DNA of 64,000 nt from Pseudogemmobacter hezensis (GCF_013155295.1 NZ_JABJXT010000012.1:62001-126000); one strand, 5' to 3'. Numbered from the stretch's first letter, positions 23,815 to 33,299 are shown. The notes: generated by a model from the letters alone, not told the origin. Translations and numbers: made by a program.

Positions 23815-26094
23815 TTAAATCGCGTAGGTCAGGCCTATGTTCAGCGCGGGGCTGGCATTGGTATGAAAACCACCATCGCTTAGCGCGAAAAGCCGCCCGG
23901 CCAGGTGGTCTACCCAGATCCCCTCAATGGCCTGGCAACGGGTCAGCTGCGGCCATGGCAGCGAGATTGCACCGCTGACCAGATCCAGCCCATGCACCGC
24001 GCCGTCGCTGCCATTGCTGCCGGATGAGGCATAAAGCATCCCCGCAGCAGCGGCATGGCACAGGTGATCGGGGGTTGTGGTGCCCAGCGTCAGTGTCGCC
24101 TGGATCGCCCCGGCCTTTGTGATGCGATAGGCGGTGGCGCTGTTGGCCGCGCTGACGAAAAGCTGGTTGCTGCCCGCATCCCAGGCCAGGCCATTGGGCG
24201 CGCTCCAGGCCCCGGCCCAGCCGGGCGCGTCCAGCAAGATGCGGTCCGCGGCGATCTCGGCCCCGGCGGCGCTGTAATGCTCGATCCGTTTCAGCCCGGG
24301 GCGGGCCAGCCAGAAGCTGTTGTCCTGGCCATCCCAGGCGACGCCCTGCACACCGTCAAGCGCCGGATCGCTTAACCCGTAAGAGACCAGGCAGCGCTGG
24401 AAATCGGCGGTCACGATGGCGATGCGGGCGGCAAAGGGGCTGCCGTCGCCCTCAACCTGGCGGCCGTCGCTGCCGATCACCCAGCAGCCCGCAAAGGGGC
24501 CGCTGCCGATCCGGTCAAGGCCGGTGGCGGTGAAGCCCAGTCCCGCCGGGCTGCCCGGCAGATCGGGCAGGTGCGACCAGCTGAGCAGCCGCGCCTCAGG
24601 GGCAGTGCGGCGGCGCCAGAGGGCCGAGCTGCCCGCCGCAACCAGCAGATCACGCACCCAGGCCCGGCGCGGCGCGGTGGCCCCGCTGCCGGGCTGGGCA
24701 TCGGTGACAAGGCGGATGCTGTCGCAGCCCGCTGGAATCGCCACATTCTGAAAGCTGACGCGCAGGGGGGCCACCGCCGCGCCATTCGTGTTCAGGCTCA
24801 TGGACTGCCGGGCGGCGGTGATCTCGCTGGCGCCGGCCCAGAACATCAGCAGGACGCGGGTCTGGGCAGCGGTTCCGGTGGCGGCCTCGGCCTCGAACAG
24901 GCAAGAGGCCGAGAGGGTGCCGCGTTCCGCCCCCGGCAGGCCAGAGCGCGGCACATTGATGTGGAAATAGGTCGGCGTGCCGGGCGGCTGGGTCAGCTGG
25001 TGGCAGCGATGACCGTCACGGGTAACAAGCGCCACGCCTGCGCCTGTGGGCCGCACCCAGCCTGTGGTGGCGGTGCAATCGTCGATCCCCTGCGGCACCG
25101 CATTCGGGTAGCGGGCGACCTCAGTCATCTCGGTTTGCAGATTGCGCCCCAGCGTTGCAACTGCGCCCGAGACGAAGATCGTATTTGCCCAGTTGAAGCT
25201 GGAATCCCCTTCGGGCCGGGTCGGGCCCATCAATGCCTCGCCCGGCTGGCGCAGGATCGGCGTGCCGCCAAAACTGTCAACCAGCAGCAGATATTTGCGC
25301 CCTGCGAGGAACATATTCGCGGCCGGCGTGTCACCGCCGCCATTGATGCGCATCGGCAGGGCACCGATCCCGTTGATATTGACCGAAAATGCCCCCTGGT
25401 TATGCGCGGGCATGGTCAGCATCAGCTGATCGCCTGTGGTATAGGCGGTGTAATCCAGCCCCGAGGGCAGCGTTCCGGTCACCGTGCCGCCGACCGCGCC
25501 GTCAAAGGCGGGGGCAGAGATGATCATCACCGGGGCGCGGCGCTGGCCGCTCAGGGCTGCGGCTGCGGCCTGGGCCTCAAGGCGGGCCTCATTGGCCGCT
25601 GTCGCATGGCCGATCGTGCCGGATGCGGCGGCCTCGACGGCGGCCAGATAGCCCGGCTCGGTAAAGCCGGACAGGTTCTCTGTTGCCGCCGCCATCGTGT
25701 CATATTGATCCTGCGTCAGTGAGGTCCACCAGCTTTGCGCCGGGGCCGGGGGCTCGGCCAGCAAAAGCTCGGCGAGACTATAGCTGGCGGCGCTGCCGAT
25801 CTGGATGCGGCCCAGTTTCGCCTCGCGCCGGGTTGTGGTGGTGCGCTCGGTCTCTGACCAGCTGGCGCTGACCTGGTAATGGGTGGCCCTCGCCCCCCCG
25901 GCATTGCGCCACAGCACGAAATCGGCGGGCAGGCTGCCATCTTCCTCCAGCGTGACGGTGACCTTGCCCGGCGCCAGCACCTGCGAGCCTTCGGCATCCC
26001 AGCCCGAAAGCGCAAAGCTAAGCTGCGCGGCTTTCGCGGGTTCGTTCGAGGGAAGGGGGACGCGGCCGGTGATCCGGCTGGTTGTGAGTGCCAT
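23815..26094 (-). CDS. Large tail-fibre-like protein with C-terminal beta-propeller, near polysaccharide genes
   Basis: A 759-residue protein without a signal peptide that I cannot name precisely. The first 300 residues resemble phage tail-fibre or appendage modules (short beta repeats, Ala-rich helix EAAASGTIGHATAANEARLEAQ, then a GAFSVNINGIG-type beta module). The middle region looks like a carbohydrate-binding jelly roll (YFHINVPRSGLPG; RVLLMFWAGASE). The last 250 residues form propeller-like blades (GVAWDGQDNSFWLARPG; NGLAWDAGSNQLFVSA; IEGIWVDHLAGRLFALSDGG). The ATG at 26094 is preferred, with GGGAGC seven bases upstream. The 245 bases to the divergent flippase gene carry a small CGCGAAT/ATTCGCG hairpin but no gene. 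Confidence 0.6.
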   Translation of the reverse strand: MALTTSRITGRVPLPSNEPAKAAQLSFALSGWDAEGSQVLAPGKVTVTLEEDGSLPADFVLWRNAGGARATHYQVSASWSETERTTTTRREAKLGRIQIGSAASYSLAELLLAEPPAPAQSWWTSLTQDQYDTMAAATENLSGFTEPGYLAAVEAAASGTIGHATAANEARLEAQAAAAALSGQRRAPVMIISAPAFDGAVGGTVTGTLPSGLDYTAYTTGDQLMLTMPAHNQGAFSVNINGIGALPMRINGGGDTPAANMFLAGRKYLLLVDSFGGTPILRQPGEALMGPTRPEGDSSFNWANTIFVSGAVATLGRNLQTEMTEVARYPNAVPQGIDDCTATTGWVRPTGAGVALVTRDGHRCHQLTQPPGTPTYFHINVPRSGLPGAERGTLSASCLFEAEAATGTAAQTRVLLMFWAGASEITAARQSMSLNTNGAAVAPLRVSFQNVAIPAGCDSIRLVTDAQPGSGATAPRRAWVRDLLVAAGSSALWRRRTAPEARLLSWSHLPDLPGSPAGLGFTATGLDRIGSGPFAGCWVIGSDGRQVEGDGSPFAARIAIVTADFQRCLVSYGLSDPALDGVQGVAWDGQDNSFWLARPGLKRIEHYSAAGAEIAADRILLDAPGWAGAWSAPNGLAWDAGSNQLFVSAANSATAYRITKAGAIQATLTLGTTTPDHLCHAAAAGMLYASSGSNGSDGAVHGLDLVSGAISLPWPQLTRCQAIEGIWVDHLAGRLFALSDGGFHTNASPALNIGLTYAI

Positions 26095-26339
26095 CTGCAA
26101 GCTCCCGTTCTGTGACTGCGATGCGCCCGCCCGGGCCAAAAGGCCGCGAATACGGGCATTCGCGCAGAATCTGTCGCCAGATGATGAACATGCGCCTGGA
26201 GCAGCGTGCGCTGCCCTGGCCGGGGGTGCGCAGGCTTGACAACTCTGGGTTGCGATCCGCTAAAGGATGCAGGCATAGCCTGGCACCCATCCCCGGGGCA
26301 AAGGCCGCGCCGCTGATGGATCTGCGGGACGGGCGGGAT

Positions 26340-27647
26340 ATGAACGCAGCGACACCTTCACGGCTGACAAAGGTGCTGCGGCGCGTGCCGCCTGCCGCGC
26401 TGAGCGGTGGCCTGCGGATCCTGGGGCTGGGGCTGCGCTTTGTGCTGTCGGTCTTCATGGTGCGCTATATGACGCTTGATGAGGTCGGGCTGTTTGCGCT
26501 GGCGGTCGGGATGGCGGGGCTGATGCCCTCGGTCTTTGGGCTGGGGCTGAATTATTTCATGGCGCGACAGCTGGTTGGCCTGTCCCATGATCAGGCGCTG
26601 CAGGTCGCGCAAAGCCGTTTGCGCTGCACGGTTCTGATGGCGCTGGTCTGTGCGGTGCTGGTCTTGCTGGCGCATGCTATGGGCTGGCTGGCTTTGCCTG
26701 TTCTGCCCTTGCTGGCGGTGACGATCCTTTGCCTTGAGATGGTGGCCGTTGATATCCAGGTCGCGCTGATTGCGCGGGGGCGGCCCGATCTGGCCAATCT
26801 GTCGCTTTTGCTGCGATCGGGTCTGTGGATCCTGCCTTTTGTCGCCCTGGCCTGGGCCTTGCCCGGCCTGCGGCAGATCGGGGCGCTGGCCTGGTTCTGG
26901 CTGGCGGGACTGCTGCTCAGCCATCTGCTGATCGCGCTGATCTGTCGCCATGATCTGCGCCGCTTTGCGGCCGGGCTGCTGCGCCCGGAGGCGGGGGGGG
27001 CCTATCCGCGCCGGATCGGCTGGCGGGCAGGGCGCATCTGGATCAGCGATCTGGGCCTTGGCGGCAGCCTTTACATCGACCGCTTTCTGATCACCGCCCT
27101 GGCGGGCCTGAGTGCGGCCGGGGTCTATTTCTTCTATGCCTCACTGATGAGCGCGGTTTACGTGATCTGCGTGGCCTCGACGGTGCAGATCTGCCAGCCG
27201 AAGCTGCGGGCGGCTTATCTGGCGGCGGGCGTTACCGGGCTGCGCCAGGACCTGCGGCTGCGCCTGCGCCTGCGCAAAACGGTTCTGATCACACTGGCGG
27301 CCTATCTCTGCAGCCTGCCGATGATCTGGCTGGTGATGCGGATCACCGACAATGCCGAGCTGGCCTCCTGGATCGGTCTCTGCCCGATCCTGCTGCTGGG
27401 CTTTGCGATGAAGGTGGTGGGCGATCTGTTCAGCTCTGCCCTTGCCGCCGCCGAGCAGGATCGTCGTTATGCGGCGCTGAACATCCTGAACCTGTGCCTT
27501 GTGGCCGGGCTGACGCTGATCCTGGTGCCGCTGACCGGCCTTTGGGGGGCGGCGGTGGCGATGGTGCTGGCCAGCGCAATCGTGCTGGCGGCCCGTGCGG
27601 CAAGCCTGGCGCGGCTGCAGGATCAGCCGGATGCGGGCAGCCCCTGA
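26340..27647 (+). CDS. Oligosaccharide flippase (Wzx-like, MATE/PST family)
   Basis: About 435 residues with twelve or so hydrophobic segments, opening LRILGLGLRFVLSVFMVRYMTLDEVGLFAL, the pattern of polysaccharide flippases that move lipid-linked repeat units across the inner membrane. Additional helices run through VVGDLFSSALAAAEQDRRYAALNIL to the C-terminus, typical of this group. The start is uncertain between 26316 and 26340; neither has a strong ribosome site, and the open frame extends much further upstream without homology. It converges with the tyrosine autokinase gene and is divergent from the tail-fibre-like gene. Together they suggest a surface polysaccharide locus, though no glycosyltransferase is in view. 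Confidence 0.75.
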   Translation: MNAATPSRLTKVLRRVPPAALSGGLRILGLGLRFVLSVFMVRYMTLDEVGLFALAVGMAGLMPSVFGLGLNYFMARQLVGLSHDQALQVAQSRLRCTVLMALVCAVLVLLAHAMGWLALPVLPLLAVTILCLEMVAVDIQVALIARGRPDLANLSLLLRSGLWILPFVALAWALPGLRQIGALAWFWLAGLLLSHLLIALICRHDLRRFAAGLLRPEAGGAYPRRIGWRAGRIWISDLGLGGSLYIDRFLITALAGLSAAGVYFFYASLMSAVYVICVASTVQICQPKLRAAYLAAGVTGLRQDLRLRLRLRKTVLITLAAYLCSLPMIWLVMRITDNAELASWIGLCPILLLGFAMKVVGDLFSSALAAAEQDRRYAALNILNLCLVAGLTLILVPLTGLWGAAVAMVLASAIVLAARAASLARLQDQPDAGSP

Positions 27648-27668
27648 CGGTGGCAGATCACGAGGCGC

Positions 27669-29762
27669 TCAGCCTGGCCCGGTGCTGTAATAGCCCTCGC
27701 CGTCGCGCGAATAGGCGCCGTAATAGCCGCCGTGACCATAGCGGCGCATGCCCGCCGGATCGACCTGGCTTAGCACCAGGCCCGCAACCGGCACCCGCAC
27801 CTGCGCCAGCTGCTGCAGCGCGTCACTGACCTGCGCCTGGGGTGTATGATCCCACCGCACCACAAAGACCGTGGTATCGGCGTGGCGGGCGATGATCCGC
27901 GCGTCGGGCACCACCAGCACAGGTGGCGTGTCGATCAGGATGATGTCATAGCGCTTGCGGGCCTCATCCAGCAGCCGCAGGAACCCCGGCGATGAGAACA
28001 GGTCCGCGGCATTGGTGCGGCCCTCGGCGCCGGGCAGAATATCGGCGATCCCCTCGACCTTCAGCACCGCCTGCGCAAGGCTGTGCTCTCCCCGGATCAC
28101 TGACGCGGTATCGGCCGCCCCCCCCGGCTGATTGCCGATATAAAGGCCGATGGTGCGCATCCGCATATCGCCCTCGATCAGCAAAACACGCCGCCCCATC
28201 ATCGTCAGGTTCTGCGCCAGCGCCAGCGCGGTGGTCGTCTTGCCCTCGCCCGGGATCGACGAGGTCATGGCGATGATCTGCGGGGGATCGCCTTTCGCGG
28301 TCAGCAGAACCGAGGTGCGCAGGTTGCGGATCGCCTCGGCCGGGGCCGAGGTGGGATTGCGCCCCAGCCAGGAAATCACATCCTGGCGCGATTTCTGCGG
28401 CACGGCCGGGATCTGCGACAGCACGATTTGCCCGGTCAGCGCCTCAAGCTCGCGGGCCGAGCGGATGCGGCTGGTGGTCAGCTCGCGCAGCAAGATGATG
28501 GCGGTGCCGATGATCGCGCCAAACACCGCCGCCGCGACCAGGATCAGCGCCTTGCGCGGCGCATAGGGGCCGCGCGGCGTGACCGCATCGGAAAGGATCC
28601 GGCTGTCGGGCTGATTGATCCCCTGCTGGGCGGCGGTTTCCTTCAGCCTGGTCTGGAAATGCTCATGCAAAAGGCGGCTGGACTCGGCCTCGCGCTCCAG
28701 CTGTTCAAGGCGGACAAGATCCTGCGACTGGCGGTTGATGTCATTTGACAGCGCGGCCTCGGCCCCGATCAGCGCGTTGATCTGCTGCTGCAGGCGGCTT
28801 TGGTCATCCGCCATCCGCGCGAGGATCTGGTCCAGCCGCAGCTGCCAGGCGGCAGGGTCTGAGCTGGCCAGCCCGCGCAGCTGATCATCGCCGATCAGCC
28901 GCGATTTTTCCGCCGGATCGGATGCCGCCGCGATCCGGGCCAGGTGATTTTGCAAATTCGTCAGATCCGCCTGCATCTGTTCAATCCGGCGGCGGGTCTC
29001 TTTCTGCTGGCGGTCCATCGCCTCCAGGTTTTCAGCGCTGATCAGATTGGTGTCGTTGCGAAAGGCGCGCACCTCACGCTCGGCGGCCTCAAATTCGGTG
29101 CGCAGGATCGCCACCTGATCTGACAGCCATTTCGTCGCCGCCTCGGTCGCCTCAAAGCGCACCCGCAGCTGGTCGTTGATGTAAAGACGCGTCAGGGTAT
29201 CGGCGATCCGCGCCGCTTTTTCGGGCGAGGTGCTGGCGACGGTAATATGGAACACCAGGCTTTGCGGCACATTCGAGATGCCGGTCTGGGTCAGAAGCTG
29301 GGTCACCGTATTGTCGCGGATCAGCGCCTCTGACGGCGGCGGGTCGGCCCCGCCCGCAAGCATGTCTTTCAGGCGGCCAATCGGGCCAGGCGGCTCAAGG
29401 GCCAGGTTGAATTCGGGGTCATTGGTCAGGTCCAGCTCATCAACCACCCGCGCCATCAAGGTGCGCCCGCGCAGCACCTCGACCTCGGTATTGACCACCG
29501 CGGATTCCCCCGAGGTCAGGCCACCCAGCACCGAGTTCAGCCCCAGCATCGCGGATTCCCGCGATTCCAGCATGACAACCGCCGTGGCGCGGTAAACCGG
29601 GGTCGCCAGCAAAAAGGCATAGATCCCGCCCAGCAGCACCATCGTCGCAACAGAACCGCAAAGCAGCAGCTTTTCGCGCCAGAGCACCTGCAGCAATGAC
29701 AGAAAATCAAGCGCTTCGGCGTCGCGGGTTTCGGGCTGTGGCGCCTCGCGCAGATGGCTCAT
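27669..29762 (-). CDS. Polysaccharide co-polymerase / tyrosine autokinase (Wzc/ExoP type)
   Basis: A 697-residue Wzc-like protein. A membrane segment at about 33-53, a long periplasmic coiled-coil region, a second membrane segment at about 406-425 and a cytoplasmic BY-kinase domain follow in order. Walker A is SSIPGEGKTTT (about 502-512), Walker A' LLIEGDMR, Walker B IILIDTPPVL (about 607-616). The C-terminus is a tyrosine cluster, six tyrosines in about 20 residues (GHGGYYGAYS and GEGYYST), the autophosphorylation tail. It controls chain length and export of a surface polysaccharide. The ATG at 29762 places the Wzz domain at the usual distance; a longer frame to 29861 lacks homology. Confidence 0.9.
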   Translation of the reverse strand: MSHLREAPQPETRDAEALDFLSLLQVLWREKLLLCGSVATMVLLGGIYAFLLATPVYRATAVVMLESRESAMLGLNSVLGGLTSGESAVVNTEVEVLRGRTLMARVVDELDLTNDPEFNLALEPPGPIGRLKDMLAGGADPPPSEALIRDNTVTQLLTQTGISNVPQSLVFHITVASTSPEKAARIADTLTRLYINDQLRVRFEATEAATKWLSDQVAILRTEFEAAEREVRAFRNDTNLISAENLEAMDRQQKETRRRIEQMQADLTNLQNHLARIAAASDPAEKSRLIGDDQLRGLASSDPAAWQLRLDQILARMADDQSRLQQQINALIGAEAALSNDINRQSQDLVRLEQLEREAESSRLLHEHFQTRLKETAAQQGINQPDSRILSDAVTPRGPYAPRKALILVAAAVFGAIIGTAIILLRELTTSRIRSARELEALTGQIVLSQIPAVPQKSRQDVISWLGRNPTSAPAEAIRNLRTSVLLTAKGDPPQIIAMTSSIPGEGKTTTALALAQNLTMMGRRVLLIEGDMRMRTIGLYIGNQPGGAADTASVIRGEHSLAQAVLKVEGIADILPGAEGRTNAADLFSSPGFLRLLDEARKRYDIILIDTPPVLVVPDARIIARHADTTVFVVRWDHTPQAQVSDALQQLAQVRVPVAGLVLSQVDPAGMRRYGHGGYYGAYSRDGEGYYSTGPG

Positions 29763-29895
29763 CAGGAATGCTGCCCCGTTGCTTTGTGACCCTGGGTGAC
29801 CCTGGCTGGTCGCGCCGCAAAGCGGCCTTTCACCTCCAGCCTGCACCAGAATGCCCTGCACCTGTCAACCTAAAGCAGATTTAAGTGAAATTATT

Positions 29896-30708
29896 TCAAC
29901 CGTTATGTCCGGAAAGGAGCAGTTTCAGCGCCGCACCATAGCCCTCCGGCTCTGACACTGGCTGCGCAAATTCACCCCGCAGAATACGCGATGAACACGC
30001 CAGATCGAAGCCGTCCGGATCCAGCGCAACCATGGTCCAGCGCCGCCGCTGCCATGCCGTCTGCGCCGCCCCCTTTCGCAGCCGAAGCGTGTTCGCCACC
30101 AGCCCGGCGATCAGCGCCGGATCGCGGTTCAGCTTTTGCAGCAGCTGCGCCTCATCCGCGCCGAGCAGCCGCCCCGCGCCGTGATGGCCCAGCTGCGCGA
30201 AGGTGACCGCCCCGGCATTTCGCGCCGGGCCGCCGCCGATATTGACCGCCGTTATCTGCAGGCGGAAGAACAGCGCATCGGGCAGCTGCAGATAGAGCCG
30301 CGCCTTCGGGAAGCGCGCCAGATAGCGGTGGCGCAGGGCCTCTTGCGCTCCGGCGTCAACGGGCTGCGCGAGGCCGCTCAGGGTCATGCGCGGCCCTGTC
30401 AGCGCATCCGCGCCCTCAAGCGCCGCCCAGCACAGCGAGGCGCGGTTGTCTTGCGCCAGATTGCGGGCATGCAGCGCGATACGGGCGGCCAGAAAGACCG
30501 GGCTGCCATCCGCATCGGGCATGACATTGGTCATGATCCCATAGGGGAAGCCGCCCGGATCCAGAGTGGAAAGCGCGGCGATCCGGCTTTCATGCAGCAA
30601 ACGCCGCCCCGCCGTGACCGGATCGAAACTGGCCCCGGCGCGGCTGTCGGGCGCCACGCTGCGCGGCGTGATTGCCTGAGGGGGGATGTCTGTGCGGCCC
30701 GATGTCAA
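29896..30708 (-). CDS. HugZ-like pyridoxamine-5'-phosphate-oxidase-fold protein
   Basis: About 270 residues. The N-terminal split-barrel flavin-type domain includes RIAALSTLDPGGFPYGIMTNV and NRASLCW, and the C-terminal part (ADEAQLLQKLNRD, then MVALDPDGFDLACSS) resembles the DUF2470 extension of HugZ-type haem-utilisation proteins. It is therefore a candidate for haem binding or haem degradation, or a general flavin reductase. I select the TTG at 30708 because GGAGG lies six bases upstream; the only ATGs in frame are far upstream at 30777 and 30819 and have no supporting homology. The neighbouring iron genes make a haem link plausible, not proven. Confidence 0.68.
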   Translation of the reverse strand: MTSGRTDIPPQAITPRSVAPDSRAGASFDPVTAGRRLLHESRIAALSTLDPGGFPYGIMTNVMPDADGSPVFLAARIALHARNLAQDNRASLCWAALEGADALTGPRMTLSGLAQPVDAGAQEALRHRYLARFPKARLYLQLPDALFFRLQITAVNIGGGPARNAGAVTFAQLGHHGAGRLLGADEAQLLQKLNRDPALIAGLVANTLRLRKGAAQTAWQRRRWTMVALDPDGFDLACSSRILRGEFAQPVSEPEGYGAALKLLLSGHNG

Positions 30709-30781
30709 GGCGGCCCTCCGGGTTTGGGGGTTGCGGGGGCTATGAATAGGGCAGAGGGCCGGGTGGATAAAGCGCATAGCG

Positions 30782-30806
30782 AAAGGGGCGGCAGTGCCGC
30801 CCCTTT
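30782..30806 (-). terminator. Intrinsic terminator of the DoxX gene
   Basis: Stem AAAGGGGCGGC (30782-30792) and GCCGCCCCTTT (30796-30806) with a three-base loop, 29 bases beyond the stop of the minus-strand DoxX gene. The U-rich end comes from the TTT of the stem itself. Confidence 0.65.
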
Positions 30807-30834
30807 GTGACAGGGTCACCGTGGTCAGGTCGGA

Positions 30835-31236
30835 TCAGAACGGGCTGGCGACAAGCGTCAGGGCACCGTCACCCAGCAGGGCCAGAACGATCAGGCTGAT
30901 GGTCCAGAAGGCGGGATATTCCCAGCCACCATTGGGGTTGGTGAACCAGAACCCGGCGGGGCCGTGCACTTTGATGATGGTGCCCAGCATCACCGGAACC
31001 AGCAGCAGCGCGATCACCCGCGGCCAGATGCCCAACGTCAGGGCGATAGCGCCTGCCAGCTCGACCAGGATGGTCACATAGGCGAACCAGCCGGGCAGAC
31101 CCAGCGATTTGAAAAAGCCGACGGTGCCTGCGGGTTTGAACACGAAGAGCTTCAGCCCGACATGGGCGAAGAACAGGGCAGCGAGGGCAAGGCGAAGCAG
31201 CAGGATGCCCCAGGATGCAGTGGAAAGGTCAATCAT
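30835..31236 (-). CDS. DoxX-family membrane protein
   Basis: A 133-residue protein with four hydrophobic helices (LLLRLALAALFFAHVGLKLF; AYVTILVELAGAIALTLGIW; VIALLLVPVMLGTIIKVHG; FWTISLIVLALLGDGALTL). Length and the conserved charged spots between helices match the DoxX/DoxD family of inner-membrane proteins, which are linked to redox or thiosulfate stress in some bacteria. AAGGGA precedes the ATG. A LysR regulator is divergent across a 165-base gap, a common arrangement for these genes, so regulation by that protein is likely. Confidence 0.8.
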   Translation of the reverse strand: MIDLSTASWGILLLRLALAALFFAHVGLKLFVFKPAGTVGFFKSLGLPGWFAYVTILVELAGAIALTLGIWPRVIALLLVPVMLGTIIKVHGPAGFWFTNPNGGWEYPAFWTISLIVLALLGDGALTLVASPF

Positions 31237-31401
31237 GATTTTTGTCCCTTATGGAATTGAGGATGGGATCCCTGCGTCAGCGCGGCCTGGTCGTTCAGAG
31301 CCGCTCTGGCGCATCCCGTTGAAGCCAATATCTGCTGCTTTGATTGCGAATGAAATGGTATTGTTGTTGTAACAGTGTCTACGCCGTGTTCTTAATCCCG
31401 C

Positions 31402-32304
31402 ATGGATATCCTTGATTGCATTCGCGCCTTTGTGGCGACGGTTGAAACCGGCTCTTTCACGGGCGCGGCCGAGCGGCTGGCGATCTCGAACCGGCTGACC
31501 TCAAAATACGTCGCCGCTCTGGAAGAGCGGCTGGGCAACCGCCTCTTGCAGCGCACCACGCGCTCGGTCGGGCTGACGGCGGCAGGGCAGGAATTTTACG
31601 CCCGCGCCCCGGCGCTGATCGAAGAGCTGGACGACCTGCTCTCGAGTGCGACCGAAAACAGCAGCCAGCTTTCCGGCCATATCCGGATCACCGCGCCGGT
31701 GGATTTCGGCTCGGTCTATATCAAAGGGATGCTGGCGCGTTTTCTGGCCGCCAACCCGGGGGTGACGGTCGATCTGCAGCTGGATGACCGCTATGTCGAT
31801 CTGGCGCGGCGCGGCATTGATCTGGCCTTCCGCATCGGCGAGCAGGATCAGCAATCGCTGCGGCTGCGTCGTCTGGGGCAGATCCGCTCCTGCGCGGTGG
31901 CGGCGCCCTCTTATCTGGCGGGGCGGAGCATGCCGCAAACGCCTGCGGATCTGGCGGACCATGACTGCATTATCGACACCAATCGCCGTGACCCGCTGCG
32001 CTGGCGGTTTGAGCGTGATGGCAGTGTGCAGCAGGTCACGGTTCAGGGGCGTTTTTCGGTCAATAGCGCGCGGGTGGCGGTCGAGCTGGCGATAGAGGGG
32101 CTGGGCGTCGCCTTTTGCCCGACTTTTGCGGTGGGCGATGACCTGCGCTCGGGCCGTTTGCTGCGCCTTTTGCCCGATTACGAGCCGCCCTGCGTCACCC
32201 TGAATGTCGTCTACCTTGAGGGCCGCGTCATGCCGCGCAAGCTGCGGGCGCTGATCGATTTCACCCTGGCCGATCTGCATCATGCCGGGCTGGATAAGGC
32301 CTGA
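31402..32304 (+). CDS. LysR-family transcriptional regulator, divergent from DoxX
   Basis: A 300-residue LysR protein. The N-terminal helix-turn-helix is LDCIRAFVATVETGSFTGAAE followed by SNRLTSKYVAALEERLGNRLL, and the effector domain opens HIRITAPVDFGSVYIKGML. It is of the group with short linker that often controls a divergent oxidoreductase or DoxX gene. The 165-base gap to doxX includes the AT-rich stretch ATTGTTGTTGTAACA, which fits a T-N11-A LysR motif. The ligand is unknown. Confidence 0.88.
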   Translation: MDILDCIRAFVATVETGSFTGAAERLAISNRLTSKYVAALEERLGNRLLQRTTRSVGLTAAGQEFYARAPALIEELDDLLSSATENSSQLSGHIRITAPVDFGSVYIKGMLARFLAANPGVTVDLQLDDRYVDLARRGIDLAFRIGEQDQQSLRLRRLGQIRSCAVAAPSYLAGRSMPQTPADLADHDCIIDTNRRDPLRWRFERDGSVQQVTVQGRFSVNSARVAVELAIEGLGVAFCPTFAVGDDLRSGRLLRLLPDYEPPCVTLNVVYLEGRVMPRKLRALIDFTLADLHHAGLDKA

Positions 32305-32361
32305 TCTGGCCCGGCCCGCCTGCATCAAACCCGCCCGCATCAGATCTGACGGCGCAGGGGC

Positions 32362-33285
32362 CTAGACCGTCAAAATCGCCGCCTGACTGCAAAGCCAGTC
32401 TGACAGGATCTGCACCGAGGGGCGCATTTGCGGGCCGGGCGGGCTGACAAGATAAAAGGCCTCTTCGGGCTGGATCCGGGGGAAGGGCAGGGTCACCAGC
32501 CGCCCCTGGGCCACCAGCTCATGCACGTTTGATTCCCAGCCCAGCATCACCCCCTGGCCTGCCATCGCCGCCTGGCTGGCCAGCACGTAATTGGTAAAGC
32601 TGCGCCCGGCTGATTTGGGGGCGGGCATGCCGATGGCGCGGCAGTAGCCCTCCCATCCCAGCCAGCTGTCATCTCCGGCGATCACATGCAGATGCGGCAC
32701 CTGATCCAGCCGCAGCCCCTGATGCAGCATCCGCGCCGCCAGATCGGGGTGGCAGACCGGAACCACGCTTTCACCAAACAGCCGGGTGACGCGGCCATCA
32801 CTCCACTGGCCCAGACCGTAGCGCAGCGCGAGGTCAATGCCCGGCTCCAGCGCGGGGGCGCCCTGGGCGGTGGTCATCACATTGACGGAAATATCCTCAT
32901 GCGCGGCGTAAAACCCCGCGAGGCAGGGCATCAGCCAATAGGTCGCGGTGCCCGCAGAACAGGCAATCGTCACATTGCCGGAATTCAGCCGCTGCATGGC
33001 GCGCACCTGTTCCAGCGCGCGTGCGATATGGCCCAGCCCATCGGCGACCGCACGATGCACCACCTGGCCCTCGGCGGTCAGGCTGGCGGGGCGGGTGGCG
33101 CGGTCCAGCAGCCTTGCGCCGACGTGATCCTCAAGCGCTTTCACCGCCTGGCTGATCGCGGGTTGCGAGACATTCATCTCTGCCGCCGCCGCCCGCAGGC
33201 TGCCATGGCGCACCACGCTTTCAAACACCGCGAAAAGGCGCAGGGGCGGCAGGCGAAGGCGCGATGCGGGATCCATTATCATCAT
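32362..33285 (-). CDS. LysR-family transcriptional regulator (GcvA-like), divergent from the dioxygenase gene
   Basis: A 307-residue regulator with the GcvA-type opening PPLRLFAVFESVVRHGSLRAAAAEM, recognition helix SQPAISQAVKALEDHVGARL, and effector domain from GNVTIACSAGTATYWLMPCL. Three in-frame ATGs lie close together (33285, 33282, 33276); AGG spacing favours 33282 or 33276. Divergent from a 2-oxoglutarate dioxygenase and class II aldolase pair, it most likely controls them. A perfect ATAAC/GTTAT dyad overlaps its own start codon. Confidence 0.85.
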   Translation of the reverse strand: MMIMDPASRLRLPPLRLFAVFESVVRHGSLRAAAAEMNVSQPAISQAVKALEDHVGARLLDRATRPASLTAEGQVVHRAVADGLGHIARALEQVRAMQRLNSGNVTIACSAGTATYWLMPCLAGFYAAHEDISVNVMTTAQGAPALEPGIDLALRYGLGQWSDGRVTRLFGESVVPVCHPDLAARMLHQGLRLDQVPHLHVIAGDDSWLGWEGYCRAIGMPAPKSAGRSFTNYVLASQAAMAGQGVMLGWESNVHELVAQGRLVTLPFPRIQPEEAFYLVSPPGPQMRPSVQILSDWLCSQAAILTV

Positions 33286-33299
33286 AACCTGTGTGTTAT
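33284..33299. promoter_or_regulatory. Candidate LysR-type operator
   Basis: ATAAC-CTGTGT-GTTAT is a perfect 5-bp dyad containing a T-N11-A core. It overlaps the start codon of the LysR gene and lies about 110 bases upstream of the divergent dioxygenase gene. The position fits autorepression plus activation of the divergent operon. Confidence 0.5.

Noticed and set aside
23815-26094. Tail-fibre-like gene considered as part of a prophage
   Set aside because: No integrase, capsid, terminase, lysis gene or attachment site was found on either side; the neighbours are polysaccharide genes.
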